A DNA stretch of 64,000 bases from Costus lasius (Eukaryota > Streptophyta > Magnoliopsida > Zingiberales > Costaceae): contig CM050450.1 in assembly GCA_027563935.2 (NCBI GenBank), positions 30,305,439-30,369,438 of the forward strand. Reading direction: 5' to 3'. How positions within the stretch are numbered: the first letter of the stretch is position 1; every line of letters starts with the position of its first letter. Below the pieces are notes generated by a model. It was not told where the DNA came from and searched no databases. It saw nothing but the letters and a program-made list of their open reading frames with translations. Shown here piece by piece: positions 22,374 through 35,323 of the stretch. The translations under genes and the position numbers were made by a program.

Positions 22374-24045
22374 TGTTGGGGTATGCCCTTAAGCCTAATG
22401 TTTGAGGCCTTGGGATTGTATCAGTATCATGTAATAAACTCTTATGTTTATAAAGGCATGGTTGTTATTCAGGTTGTTACCTTGTCTGCTGTAATAAGTG
22501 TACTTCTGAATAATGTCTCAAAGCTGTTCAGCTAGGCTGACATGCAGTAAAGTCCTTAGTCGAGATATCTTGGTGAACATGAGACAGCCTTGATATGATT
22601 GAGACTAATATGTGTTCTAATCTTATAGGATGCTTCGAGCATGGAATAAGATGTAGACTCATGGGTACATTGGATGTACTGGACAGACCCTACTAGGATA
22701 TTCAGTTGCTTGTCACAATGTGAATAATCCTTGATTGCGACAAGTGGCACATTTCCTCTGACTTGAGATCACTTGTGTTTTCTAAATGATGATTGTCATT
22801 GTTTTGAGGTAGTTCAATATCATTTGAAACATAATGATTATAGACTATCTTGGATGGTGAGCTTGAATCAGGTTAGGGCACTAATGATAGATAAAGGATT
22901 GCCGTCTCCTTGTTTAAGGAGTGTGATGTTCTAAAGGGGCCCCCTTGGATGAGATGATTGAGAAAAGAGTATGGCCATACCCAGGTGACAGTGTTCATCT
23001 GTTCTAATCATGCTCGTCATATTGGAGTTACAAGCTTGACACGCTTGTCCAATAAGAACATCCAGTGGCAAAGGAAATATGCATGCCTAGTGAGTTGATT
23101 CACACTTGTGCTATTTTTGGGTGTAGTCTTGGAAGACTCTTTTCTTTATATCGGGAGACAGTGATGTGTTGCTAGATACCCCTCACTGATCGTGATGACG
23201 TGAGTTATCGTTACCGACATTTAAAGGAAACCCTCAGGGTCGCACAATTTGATGATATGGCTTACTTAAGTCAGATCGTGTGGACTGAATTGTTTAAGTT
23301 CAGTTTAAAGGGATTTGATCTCTGATTGTAAGTGAGATCTGGTCTGATCATGTTTGATTGATTAGGGCTTGAGATCGGTAAGCTTCGATCGAGAGAATAG
23401 ATGCTAGATCGGTGAGATCAGAAGCATCAAGGGATCAACGGTTAGATCTGGAGCCTTAGGGTTTATTTGAGATCTAGACTTGATTGCTTGGCTTGATTGG
23501 TTCTTAAACCGAACCAAATTGAACCAGCTCATGAAATGAGCGCATGGTTCAAGGCGTGGCGACATGTTCACTTGGCGTGAACATTGGAGCGATGAGTGGT
23601 TGCTATTTTTAGTAACCATGATCTCCACTTGGAGATGGCTCACGTTCGAATAGAGGGTTCTCTATTCTCGTCACTAAAACTCATTCCTCTTGACACTTTT
23701 GGTGTGCGGTGACAACTTGAAGCATAGAGGAAGATTCGGCCAAGAGAGATCGACATCTCCATCCCTTTCCTTTCGATCAAAGACATCTTGGACGATCCTT
23801 GCTAGCACAAGGGACGACAAGAAGCAAGCCGTCGCTCATCTTGTGTGTGACGATTTGGAGGAGACCTTCGTTGTTCTCTTGCTTCCAAGGCGCCATCTTG
23901 AAATGGCTATGGTATGAATCGCATCTTCTCTATTCATGTTATGAAAGTTGATCATATAATGCATGCTCTTCGACCCTTGAATCCGCTGCCTATCATGTTG
24001 CGCCACTTTAGGGTTTCGCACCCCTCATGAAAGGGGTTCCCTGCA
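22374..24045 (+). repeat. 5' LTR of B3 (1,672 bp)
   Basis: It starts TGTTGGGGTATGCCC and ends GGTTCCCTGCA. A candidate TATA box, CTTTATATC, lies at 23144-23152, just after an inverted repeat AGTCTT/AAGACT at 23125-23138. Motif blocks shared with family A lie at 22970-22988, 23044-23053, 23170-23188 and 23236-23246. A hairpin with CCCCT/AGGGG arms lies at 24021-24036. Confidence 0.92.
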
Positions 24046-25133
24046 AATTGGTATCAGAGCAGGTTACATGCGCAATTATATGATTGCTTTGATTTTGTGT
24101 TCCATGAATGTTTAGATCTATATCATGCGTAATATTATCATGTTAATATGTTTCATGTAGAAACCTATTTTATGTTTCATTTGCGCATGCATGTTGGCGC
24201 ATGTTTGTTTTCTCAAAAAATGGATCACATGCGCGCCTAACATTAGATCTAAGGCCCTGCTGTAAACCCTTAGACGGGTTATTAGGGTTGAAATCATCCC
24301 CTAGGTTAGATCCAACAGTCTGATCAGACTATCTGACAGCCTTGATGGGTCGACCAGATAGCATCTGTGCGCAAGCATCAGATGGCTATTGGTCGACTGC
24401 AGACAGGCGTGTAGCGATGTCTGATTGAGACAACCTATGAACGCACATGAGTTAGGCCCGGGGTCACACCCGCTTGCCAGACCTCATTGTGGTCGTTCAG
24501 CCCTTGACGCATGCATTGTTGACCTTTTGGTCGACTCAAGTCAGTTAGGACTTGGTGCATGTAAGGGCACAGGATCTGACTAGGTTCGATGAGTGGATCC
24601 CTAGTAATGGACCGTTGTAAGGATGTAGGGCAAATAAGGAAATTAAAATTGATGCCTATGGGGTTTTTCAAAAATTTAATTTTCTTGATTGGATCACATG
24701 ATGTATGATGCCATATGTATGTTTATTTAGTCTTATGTGGGCTGCCCATGTTTAATGTGTGCTGTGCTGGGGCCTGCGTGCCTGGAATCATTTTGTAAAT
24801 TATTTTTAATTGTGATCTGCGCATCACCTTCTATTTAATTTATTAAATGTAATTGACCTGCGTGTCAATCTTGTCTAGATAGATTAATTTGTAAATTAAT
24901 CAGACAAGAGCACAGAGCACACTTGGCAGAGGCGCATGCAGCAGTGGCTTGACCAGGTGGGAGGTCCAGGGTTCGACTCTGGGACCAGGCGCATTTTCCC
25001 TGGTGGGCGCACCTGAGCTGCAGATGGCGCTTGGGCCCTGGTTTGGGCCAAATGAGCAGCTAAAGACCCATGAAGAAAATCAAGTGAAGACTTAAGTTAA
25101 TTAAGGTCTTACTTAGGTTTCATGGGCGTTTAC
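24046..25133 (+). other. Primer-binding site and truncated leader of B3
   Basis: The primer site TGGTATCAGAGC is at 24049-24060. The leader has no convincing gene. At 24963-24986 it contains a tRNA T-arm-like hairpin (CCAGG-GTTCGAC-TCTGG) that I do not find at the matching place in the B4 and B5 leaders. The leader is cut at 25133 by B4, at a point matching about 31503 in the B4 leader. Confidence 0.75.
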
Positions 25134-26866
25134 TGATGGAACCCTTTCAGGAGGGGAGCGCAAAACCTATTGTGAGAAGAACCCCTTTCATGAGGGGGGC
25201 GCAAGTCATATGTTTCTTTCTCATAGCAGCGGAATTAGGGTTTCCACATAAGATCGCATTCTATACTTTCATATAATCAACTTGAATAACAAGTGAGAGA
25301 TTCATTACCATGGCCATGGGAAGGTGCAGCTTGGAAGAAGAAAGATCGAAGGGATCTTCTCCAAAGAAATCACACACAAGGGATGAAAGCTTCCTCCTTG
25401 CGCAACTCTTGTGCTAGCAAGATTGCCAAGCTTTTCCAACCGTGTGTAGGAGATTAGATGAAAAGGGCTTCCTTCTTTTCGAGAGCTCTTCTTCCTTGGC
25501 GCAAGAACGATGCCTTCCACACGAGCAAGCCGTTCCAAAACCACGTCCAAGAAGCAAAAACGAAAGGCATTAGAGAGACATCAAGCCATGAACGCATATG
25601 CGTTATGCTTTTGGAACTTTCCAAAATTGGCAACGATTAAGAGTTGGCGTTCATGTTTCCATGAACCAAACGCAACCTCTTCTCCCTCTTGAACCAAGCG
25701 CTCAACCCATGAGCCGGTTCAATATCCTTGGTTCAATAGCGAAACCAAATCAGCCCATAAATTAAGTCTAGATCAAATTAGACCCCAAGGTCCTAGATCT
25801 GACCATTCATCATATGACGCTTCTGATCGCATCGATCTAGCATCATCTCTCTCGATCGAAGCTTACCGATCTAAAGCTCTAATCAATCAAACATGATCAG
25901 ACCAGATCTCACTTACAATCAGAGATTAAATCTCTTTAAACTGAACCAAAACAATTCAGTCCACACGATCTGACTTAAGGAAGCCATATCACCAAATTGT
26001 GCGACCCTGAGGGTTTCCTTTAAATGTCGGTAACGATAACTTACGTTATCACGATCAGTGAGGGGTATCTAGCAACACATCACTGTCTCCCGATATAAAG
26101 GAAAGAGTCTTCCAAGACTACTCCCAAACCATAGCACAAGTGTGACTCAATTCACAAGGCATACATGTGTCCTTTGCCACTGGATGTTCTTATTGGACAA
26201 GCGGGTCAAGCTTGTAACTCCAATACGATGAGCATGATTAGATCAGATGCACATAGTCATCTGGGTATGGCCATACACTATCTCAATCATCTCATATAGG
26301 GGGGCCCTTAGAACACTACACTCCTTAAACAAGGAGACGGCAATCCTATGTCTATCACTAGTGCCCTAACCTGATTCAAGCTCACCATCCAAGATAGTCT
26401 ATAATCATTATGTTTCAAATGATATTGAACTACCTCAAGACAATGACAATCATCATTCAGAAACACAAGTGATCTCAAGTCAGAGGACATGTGCCACTTG
26501 CTGCTTACAAGGATCATTCACATTGTGACAAGCAATGGAATATCCCAGTAGGGTCTGTCCAGTACATCCAATGTACCCATGAGTCTACGTCTTATTCCAT
26601 GCTCGAAGCATCCTATAAGATTAGCACTCATATTAGTCTCAATCATATCAAGGCTGTCTCATGTTCACCAAGATATCTCGACTAAGGACATATAGCCTGT
26701 CAGCCTAGCTGAACAGCTTTGAGACAGTATTCAGAAGTACACTTATTACAGCAGACAAGGTAACAACCTGAATAATAACCATGCCTTTATAAACTTAAGA
26801 GTTTATTACATGATACTAATACAATCCCAAGGCCTCAAACATTAGCCTTAAGGGCATACCCCAACA
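25134..26866 (-). repeat. LTR of B4, 3' copy (1,733 bp)
   Basis: On the minus strand it runs from TGTTGGGGTATGCCC at 26866 to GGTTCCATCA at 25134. Two C/G hairpins lie near its 3' end, at 25142-25156 and 25182-25197. By eye it differs from the copy at 32601-34333 at about four positions. Confidence 0.92.
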
Positions 26867-26886
26867 ATCTCCCACTTGCACTTAAT

Positions 26887-29800
26887 CTAATGGTTGAGAA
26901 ATCTCAAACCCATATTATTACAGTGCTTCACATGCTTCTGCTGCGCCAGAGGCTTGGTAAGTGGGTCTGCCAGATTGTCATCTGTATGAACCTTGCATAT
27001 TTTGATCTCGCCTCGATCAATGATCTCCCGGATCAAGTGAAACCGTCTCTGTATGTGCTTGGACTTCTGGTGCGACCGCGGTTCCTTTGCTTGTGCGATG
27101 GCTCCAGTGTTATCACAGAAGATAACCAAAGGATCTGCACTCGAAGGAACGACACCAAGTTCTCTCACGAACTTACGAATCCACACTGCCTCCTTAGATG
27201 CTTCCGAGGCTGCAACATACTCGGCTTCTGTTGTGGAATCAGCAACAGTTGACTGTTTGAAACTCTTCCACACCACTGCTCCACCATTCAAGCTAAAAAC
27301 ATAGCCTGATTGCGATCGGAAATCATCCTGGTCCGACTGGAACGAAGCGTCAGTATATCCCTCTATACTGAGTTCTTCCTGACCACCATATATCAAGAAC
27401 ATATCTTTGGTCCTCCGCAGATATTTTAAAATGTTCTTGACCGCAATCCAGTGCGCCAAACCTGGATTACTTTGGAATCGACTGGTCACGCTTAACCCGT
27501 AAGCGACGTCTGGGCGAGTACACAACATCGCATACATAATGGACCCAATAGCCGAAGCATAAGGCGTATTGTCCATTTCATCTTTCTCAGTCTGTGTTTG
27601 TGGACACTGACTCTTCGAAAGATTCAGACCATGTCTGACTGGAAGATATCCACGTTTAGAATTCTCTAAATGGAATCTCTCCAGGACCTTATCGATGTAA
27701 GTACTCTGGCACAGCCCGAGAAGCCTTTTAGATCTATCCCTGTAGATCTTCACACCTAGTACATAGGCTGCTTCTCCTAAATCTTTCATCTGGAAACATT
27801 TTCCTAACCATGCCTTAACAGCATGCAATTCAGGAATATCATTTCCAATGATTAAGATATCATCGACGTAGAGGATTAGGAATGTAATTACGCTCCCACT
27901 AAACCTCTTATATACACACGGGTCATCTTCGTTCTTGATGAAACCAAACTCAGAGATTGATTCATCAAAACGATTATTCCAGCTTCTTGATGCTTGTTTA
28001 AGTCCATATATGGACTTCTTTAACTTGCATATTTTATGACGATCTGCTGGATTGTTGAAACCTTCCGGTTGTGTCATATACACATCCTCATCCAGATTTC
28101 CATTAAGGAAAGCTGTTTTCACATCCATCTGCCAGATCTCATAATCGTAATATGCAGCTATCGCGAAAAGAATCCGAATAGACTTAAACATGGCTACAGG
28201 AGAGAAAGTTTCATCATAATCTATCCCGTAGATTTGTTTGAAACCTTTCGCAACTAGCCTGCCTTTATAGGTAACCACGTTACCATCCATGTCAATCTTC
28301 ATCTTGAAGATCCATTTACAGCCTATAGGGATTACTCCCGGAGGCGGATCAACCAAATCCCAGACTTGGTTATCTGACATGGAGTCCATCTCGGCTCGCA
28401 TAGCATCAAGCCATCTAGCTGACTCCGGTCCACTGACCGCATCCGCATAAGTTAGGGGTTCATCATTATCAATGATGTAGACTCCGTCATAGCGCTCATG
28501 CTGTCGACGGATCCTACCCGATCTTCGCGGTTCCCGTGATATCTGAGCCTCAGGTTGTTCAGTAACCTGATCTACTGGCTCAGGCACATCCAACTCTGCC
28601 TGACTACTTTGTCCTTCCTCTGGAATCTCATCCAGCTTTATTTCTCTCCCACTGGCCTCTTGCAGAAGAAACTCCTTCTCAAGAAATATGGCCGTCCGAG
28701 CAACAAATATCTTGTTCTCTTTGGGATCGTAGAAATAATAACCCTTAGTTTCCTTAGGGTAACCGACAAAGATACATTTATCAGATCTGCTCTCTAGTTT
28801 CCCAGAGGCGAGCTTTTTGACATAAGCCTCGCAACCCCAGATCCTGATAAACGTCAAGCTAGGCTGTTTCCCGTACCATAACTCATATGGCGTCTTTGAA
28901 ACTGCCTTGGATGGCACTCGGTTTAGTACCTTTGCAGCTGTTTCCAGTGCAAAACCCCAAAAGGAGTATGGAAGAGTAGCCTGACTCATCATAGAACGAA
29001 CCATATCAAGTAACGTTCTATTTCTCCTCTCGGACACACCATTCCATTGCGGTGTTCCTGGCGGAGTGAGCTGTGAGATAATCCCACACTCTTTCAGATA
29101 GTCAGTAAATGCATGACTTAGGTATTCACCACCTCGATCAGAACGAAGTGCCTTGATATTTCTGCCTAACTGATTTTGTACTTCATTTTTGAACTCTTTG
29201 AACTTGTCAAAAGATTCACTTTTATGTCTCATCAAATAGACATACCCATACCTACTGAAATCATCAGTAAAGGTAATGAAGTACTAATAGCCACCTCTGG
29301 CATGTTTACTAAATGGCCCACACACATCACTGTGTATAAGGTCAAGTAAACCTGAAGTCCTCTGACCTTTGTGAGGAAAAGGAGACTTCGTCATTTTACC
29401 CATCAAACAAGCTTTGCATGTATCAATCTCCTCATAGGAGAATGATCCCAGCAGTCCATGTTCATGCAACCGCTTAATGCGCTTCTCGTTTATATGGCCT
29501 AAACGACTATGCCATAGCAAGGTGCTGTCATCAGCATACTTGGCTTTCTTATTATCAATGTTTTGTATAGAATATTCCATGTCCAACATGAATAACCCAT
29601 TGTTAATTGAACCAGTGGCATACACAATATTATCATAAGTCAAAATACACTTTGAAATCTTGCATTCAAAGGCAAATCCTTTCCTGACAAGAGCAGGAAT
29701 AGAGATAATATTCTTGGTAATACTGGGTACAAAATAACAATTGTTTAATTCTAATACAATGCCAGATGGTAAAGTAATGAAATAGTCTCCTACAGCAACC

Positions 29801-29976
29801 GCAGCAACCCGTGCCCCGTTTCCAACGTGTAGGTCTACCTCATGCTGTCCCACCTGCCTTCTTCTCTTGAGTTCCTGCACATTTAAACAAATGTGAACTC
29901 CACATGCAGTGTCCAACACCCATGATATAGAAGAAGATGAAACCATGACTTCCGTCACGTATATACCTGAGCCAGA
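26887..29976 (-). pseudogene. pol of B4: protease, integrase, reverse transcriptase, RNase H, one nonsense codon
   Basis: Protease carries WVLDTACGVHIC, integrase LGHINEKRIKRL, LIHSDVCGPFSK and SERRNRT, and reverse transcriptase IWQMDVKTAFLNG and YVDD. RNase H carries STTEAEYVAASEA and CDNTGAIAQAKEP. A single TAG at 29284-29286 replaces a Gln codon at the start of the integrase core. Otherwise the frame is open from about 30510 to 26887. Confidence 0.92.
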
Positions 29977-30772
29977 AGCGATGCTTCCCCTCTTATCTCC
30001 TTGGAGCGCTTTACAGTCCTTTTTCCAGTGACCCAGCTGGCCACAGTGGAAACACCTGTTGTCCTTCGACCGCTTCACCTTCTGTTTCAGGGCCTTGCTG
30101 TAATTCTTGACAGGGGCCTTGCCCTTCTTCCCCTTCTTCTTGTTCCTAAAAGGAACCATTAAGACAGAGGTTGAAGGCTTGCCCTTCAGAGTTTCCTCAG
30201 TAGTCAAGAGCATATTCAGCAGCTCTGCCGGCGTACAATCGATTTTGTTCATATTAAAGTTAATGATGAACGCATCGAAAGAAGGCGGAAGAGACTGCAG
30301 AATAATATCTACAGCAAGCTCCTGGTTGACGGTATGCCCCAGTTTCTCCAGAGCCTCCTTGTGCCCAATCATCTTGAGCACGTGAGCTCCCACTGGGCTC
30401 CCCTCAGCCAGTTTGCTCTGAAAGAAGAGCTTTGTCAGATTATAGCGTTCTGTCCTCGCCTGTGCAGCATACAGCATCTTGAGGTTCGCTATAATTTCTA
30501 TAGCCGACATATCCTCATGCTGACGCTGCAGCGGGTGGCGTCATAGACGCTAGCATCAGGCAAGCGACATCAATGCTATCATTGACGTGCTTTTCATAGG
30601 CATCCCGAACCGCCCTTGCGGCGTTCGGAGCGGGCTGCGGCGGTATCGCCGTCTCGAGGACATACAGTTTCCTCTCTGCCTTAAGAACGATCTTAAGGTG
30701 TCCGAACCAGTCAGAGAAGTTCGGCCCAGCAAACTTCTCCCTTTCCAGTAGGGATCGCACATTGAAGCTCAT
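29977..30772 (-). pseudogene. gag of B4, one-base frameshift
   Basis: It starts at the ATG at 30770-30772. An extra G near 30535, relative to the same place in B5, shifts the frame after residue 80 or so. The rest, including the CX2CX4HX4C knuckle (CFHCGQLGHWKKDC, about 30020-30060), is open in the new frame through to integrase. Confidence 0.9.
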
Positions 30773-32600
30773 GGTGTTCGTTGCTGCAGGAATCTACAAC
30801 AAGCAAGAACAGCAAGGTTAGTATCAATGTTTCAGAATCAATCCAGGACTTTAAGAAAGATTCTTTTCTCACTATTTTGTCTGACTGAAAAATCCAGTAA
30901 ACAGTCCGAAAGAGTAACACTCTTTTAGTGAGATGGGATCCAGATTTCATACTTGGTCTCCGCGTCCCGCTCAGGCGAGATAAGATGCACAGAGATGACA
31001 AGCACTAGTTTCTGGTAGGCTCTCCCAGCCAATCGCCAACCCGTGCGATTCCCCTTCATCTTGGCAATCCAGCAGACTGTGCCAACTGAGTTGGTACAAC
31101 ACAGTCTCTGATCCCAGAGATGGCTGCCTCCATGTGCTACCATATGCGCCACATATGTAGTCTACATGGTCAAGCTGACCTGACCTACTCCCTGGACCAC
31201 CACGTGCTATGCTGAGCAACGAGAGGGGATAAATCCCAACTCTGTAACACGCAGGTGAAATCCAGCACCGTCTGAAGATAGATGGACGTGCCCACTGAGT
31301 GGGTTCAACACGGCTCCAACGATAGTCAGAAAGGTGAGGTTTCGCGTCAGAAGGCTTACGAGCTTGATATGTTAGCGTTGGATTTTAACGGTCTTTTATC
31401 TTCTTACTATCAGGCATGTCCTATGGCTATAGCAGAAGATAAACATAAATATGCAATTCTAATTATTAGCAATAAGTAGAAAGCATGATCTTATGTGGTA
31501 AAAGCCCATGAACCCTAGTAAGACCTTAATATTACTTAAGTCTTCACTTGAGCTTCATTGCATCTCATCTGGTCCAACCCAGTGCCCTAGCGCCAAGAGC
31601 ACCACAGGTGCACCACCAGGTGAATGCCCCTCTTGGATGTGTGCCTTTGTTCTTGTCTAATCAAAGTACATTTGATCTATCTAGACAAGATTGACTCGCA
31701 GGTCAACAACATATTATAAATTAAGTACAATGTGATTCGCAGATCACAAATTAATTTACAATTTTTTTTTTTAAGTCCAGGCACGCAGGCCCCAGCACAG
31801 CACACAATTGGGCAACCCACATAAGACTAAATAGACAAGCATATGGTTCAATCAACATGTGATCCAATCATCTTGAAATTAAAAGTTTTGAAAACCCCAT
31901 GGCATCAATTTTAATTTCCTTATGAGCCCTACAACCTTACAATGGTGCATTGATGGGGATCCACTCATCCATCTAGTTAGATCCTTTGCCCTTGCATGCA
32001 CCGAGTCCTAACTGACCCGAGTTGACCTAATGGTCAACCATGCATGCGCCAAGGGCTGAACTACCCCCATGAGTTTTGGCAAGCGGGTGTGACCCCGGGC
32101 CTAACTCAAGTGTGTTCAGTAGTGTCTCAACCAGACCTCGCTACACGCCCTAGATGCAGTCAACCTATAGCCACCTTGTGCTTGCGCATAGGTGCTATCA
32201 GGTTAACCCATCTGAGCTGTCAGATGGTCTGATCAGACTAATGGATCTAACCTAGAGGTGACTTCAGCCCCATCAACCCATCTAAGGGTTTATAGTAGAT
32301 GCATATAGATCTAAATGTTTGCGCGCAAGTAGGTATAAGATTTGATGAAATATCATTCAACCATTCAACATACTTATCATGCGCCAACACAACAACATGC
32401 GCAACTCATGAAGAAACATACATCTTGCGCAACTCATGAAGAAACATACATCTAAGTTCTAAACTAGCATGTAGGTTTCGGCATGTGAGCAATCACCTTT
32501 AGATCTATTCACCAACATATTCATGGATCAAACATGATGATCTACTCATTAGAACCGCAAGCAATCATATGAAAAAGTATAGATTGGCTCTGATACCAAT
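30773..32600 (-). other. Leader and primer-binding site of B4
   Basis: The primer site TGGTATCAGAGC is at 32587-32598 on the minus strand. About 1.8 kb of leader holds no convincing gene. Three stem-loops match those of family A: at 31291-31303 (CCCAC/GTGGG), 30965-30980 (TCTCGC-CTGA-GCGGGA in the sense direction) and 30909-30925 (AAAGAGT-GTT-ACTCTTT). Confidence 0.75.
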
Positions 32601-34333
32601 TGATGGAACCCTTTCAGGAGGGGAGCGCAAAACCTATTGTGAGAAGAACCCCTTTCATGAGGGGGGCGCAAGTCATATGTTTCTTTCTCATAGCAGCGGA
32701 ATTAGGGTTTCCACATAAGATCGCATTCTATACTTTCATATAATCAACTTGAATAACAAGTGAGAGATTCATTACCATGGCCATGGGAAGGTGCGGCTTG
32801 GAAGAAGAAAGATCGAAGGGATCTTCTCCAAAGAAATCACACACAAGGGATGAAAGCTTCCTCCTTGCGCAACTCTTGTGCTAGCAAGATTGCCAAGCTT
32901 TTCCAACCGTGTGTAGGAGATTAGATGAAAAGGGCTTCCTTCTTTTTGAGAGCTCTTCTTCCTTGGCGCAAGAACGATGCCTTCCACACGAGCAAGCCGT
33001 TCCAAAACCACGTCCAAGAAGCAAAAACGAAAGGCATTAGAGAGACATCAAGCCATGAACGCATATGCGTTATGCTTTTGGAACTTTCCAAAATTGGCAA
33101 CGATTAAGAGTTGGCGTTCATGTTTCCATGAACCAAACGCAACCTCTTCTCCCTCTTGAACCAAGCGCTCAACCCATGAGCCGGTTCAATATCCTTGGTT
33201 CAATAGCGAAACCAAATCAGCCCATAAATTAAGTCTAGATCAAATTAGACCCCAAGGTCCTAGATCTGACCATTCATCATCTGACGCTTCTGATCGCATC
33301 GATCTAGCATCATCTCTCTCGATCGAAGCTTACCGATCTAAAGCTCTAATCAATCAAACATGATCAGACCAGATCTCACTTACAATCAGAGATTAAATCT
33401 CTTTAAACTGAACCAAAACAATTCAGTCCACACGATCTGACTTAAGGAAGCCATATCACCAAATTGTGCGACCCTGAGGGTTTCCTTTAAATGTCGGTAA
33501 CGATAACTTACGTTATCACGATCAGTGAGGGGTATCTAGCAACACATCACTGTCTCCCGATATAAAGGAAAGAGTCTTCCAAGACTACTCCCAAACCATA
33601 GCACAAGTGTGACTCAATTCACAAGGCATACATGTGTCCTTTGCCACTGGATGTTCTTATTGGACAAGCGGGTCAAGCTTGTAACTCCAATACGATGAGC
33701 ATGATTAGATCAGATGCACATAGTCATCTGGGTATGGCCATACACTATCTCAATCATCTCATATAGGGGGGCCCTTAGAACACTACACTCCTTAAACAAG
33801 GAGACGGCAATCCTATGTCTATCACTAGTGCCCTAACCTGATTCAAGCTCACCATCCAAGATAGTCTATAATCATTATGTTTCAAATGATATTGAACTAC
33901 CTCAAGACAATGACAATCATCATTCAGAAACACAAGTGATCTCAAGTCAGAGGACATGTGCCACTTGCTGCTTACAAGGATCATTCACATTGTGACAAGC
34001 AATGGAATATCCCAGTAGGGTCTGTCCAGTACATCCAATGTACCCATGAGTCTACGTCTTATTCCATGCTCGAAGCATCCTATAAGATTAGCACTCATAT
34101 TAGTCTCAATCATATCAAGGCTGTCTCATGTTCACCAAGATATCTCGACTAAGGACATATAGCCTGTCAGCCTAGCTGAACAGCTTTGAGACAGTATTCA
34201 GAAGTACACTTATTACAGCAGACAAGGTAACAACCTGAATAACAACCATGCCTTTATAAACTTAAGAGTTTATTACATGATACTAATACAATCCCAAGGC
34301 CTCAAACATTAGCCTTAAGGGCATACCCCAACA
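32601..34333 (-). repeat. Middle LTR of the B4 complex (1,733 bp)
   Basis: On its left it is followed (minus sense) by a primer site and leader, as a 5' LTR should be. On its right it is preceded by a polypurine tract and pol, as a 3' LTR should be. It therefore joins two internal regions, as expected after unequal recombination between LTRs. Confidence 0.92.
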
Positions 34334-34353
34334 ATCTCCCACTTGCACTTAAT

Positions 34354-35323
34354 CTAATGGTTGAGAAATCTCAAACCCATATTATTACAGTGCTTCACAT
34401 GCTTCTGCTGCGCCAGAGGCTTGGTAAGTGGGTCTGCCAGATTGTCATCTGTATGAACCTTGCATATTTTGATCTCGCCTCGATCAATGATCTCCCGGAT
34501 CAAGTGAAACCGTCTCTGTATGTGCTTGGACTTCTGGTGCGACCGCGGTTCCTTTGCTTGTGCGATGGCTCCAGTGTTATCACAGAAGATAACCAAAGGA
34601 TCTGCACTCGAAGGAACGACACCAAGTTCTCTCACGAACTTACGAATCCACACTGCCTCCTTAGATGCTTCCGAGGCTGCAACATACTCGGCTTCTGTTG
34701 TGGAATCAGCAACAGTTGACTGTTTGAAACTCTTCCACACCACTGCTCCACCATTCAAGCTAAAAACATAGCCTGATTGCGATCGGAAATCATCCTGGTC
34801 CGACTGGAACGAAGCGTCAGTATATCCCTCTATACTGAGTTCTTCCTGACCACCATATATCAAGAACATATCTTTGGTCCTCCGCAGATATTTTAAAATG
34901 TTCTTGACCGCAATCCAGTGCGCCAAACCTGGATTACTTTGGAATCGACTGGTCACGCTTAACCCGTAAGCGACGTCTGGGCGAGTACACAACATCGCAT
35001 ACATAATGGACCCAATAGCCGAAGCATAAGGCGTATTGTCCATTTCATCTTTCTCAGTCTGTGTTTGTGGACACTGACTCTTCGAAAGATTCAGACCATG
35101 TCTGACTGGAAGATATCCACGTTTAGAATTCTCTAAATGGAATCTCTCCAGGACCTTATCGATGTAAGTACTCTGGCACAGCCCGAGAAGCCTTTTAGAT
35201 CTATCCCTGTAGATCTTCACACCTAGTACATAGGCTGCTTCTCCTAAATCTTTCATCTGGAAACATTTTCCTAACCATGCCTTAACAGCATGCAATTCAG
35301 GAATATCATTTCCAATGATTAAG
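34354..35323 (-). pseudogene. Second pol fragment of the B4 complex (reverse transcriptase end and RNase H)
   Basis: It encodes the last 313 residues of pol, identical to those of the first copy, from just after the YVDD region through STTEAEYVAASEA to the stop. It is cut on its right at the junction with B3, where the YVDD codons would follow. Confidence 0.92.

Noticed and set aside
26890..27252. 120-codon plus-strand frame that recurs at 34357, 36861 (minus) and 44675
   Set aside because: It is antisense to the RNase H coding region and is kept only because the sense strand is conserved.
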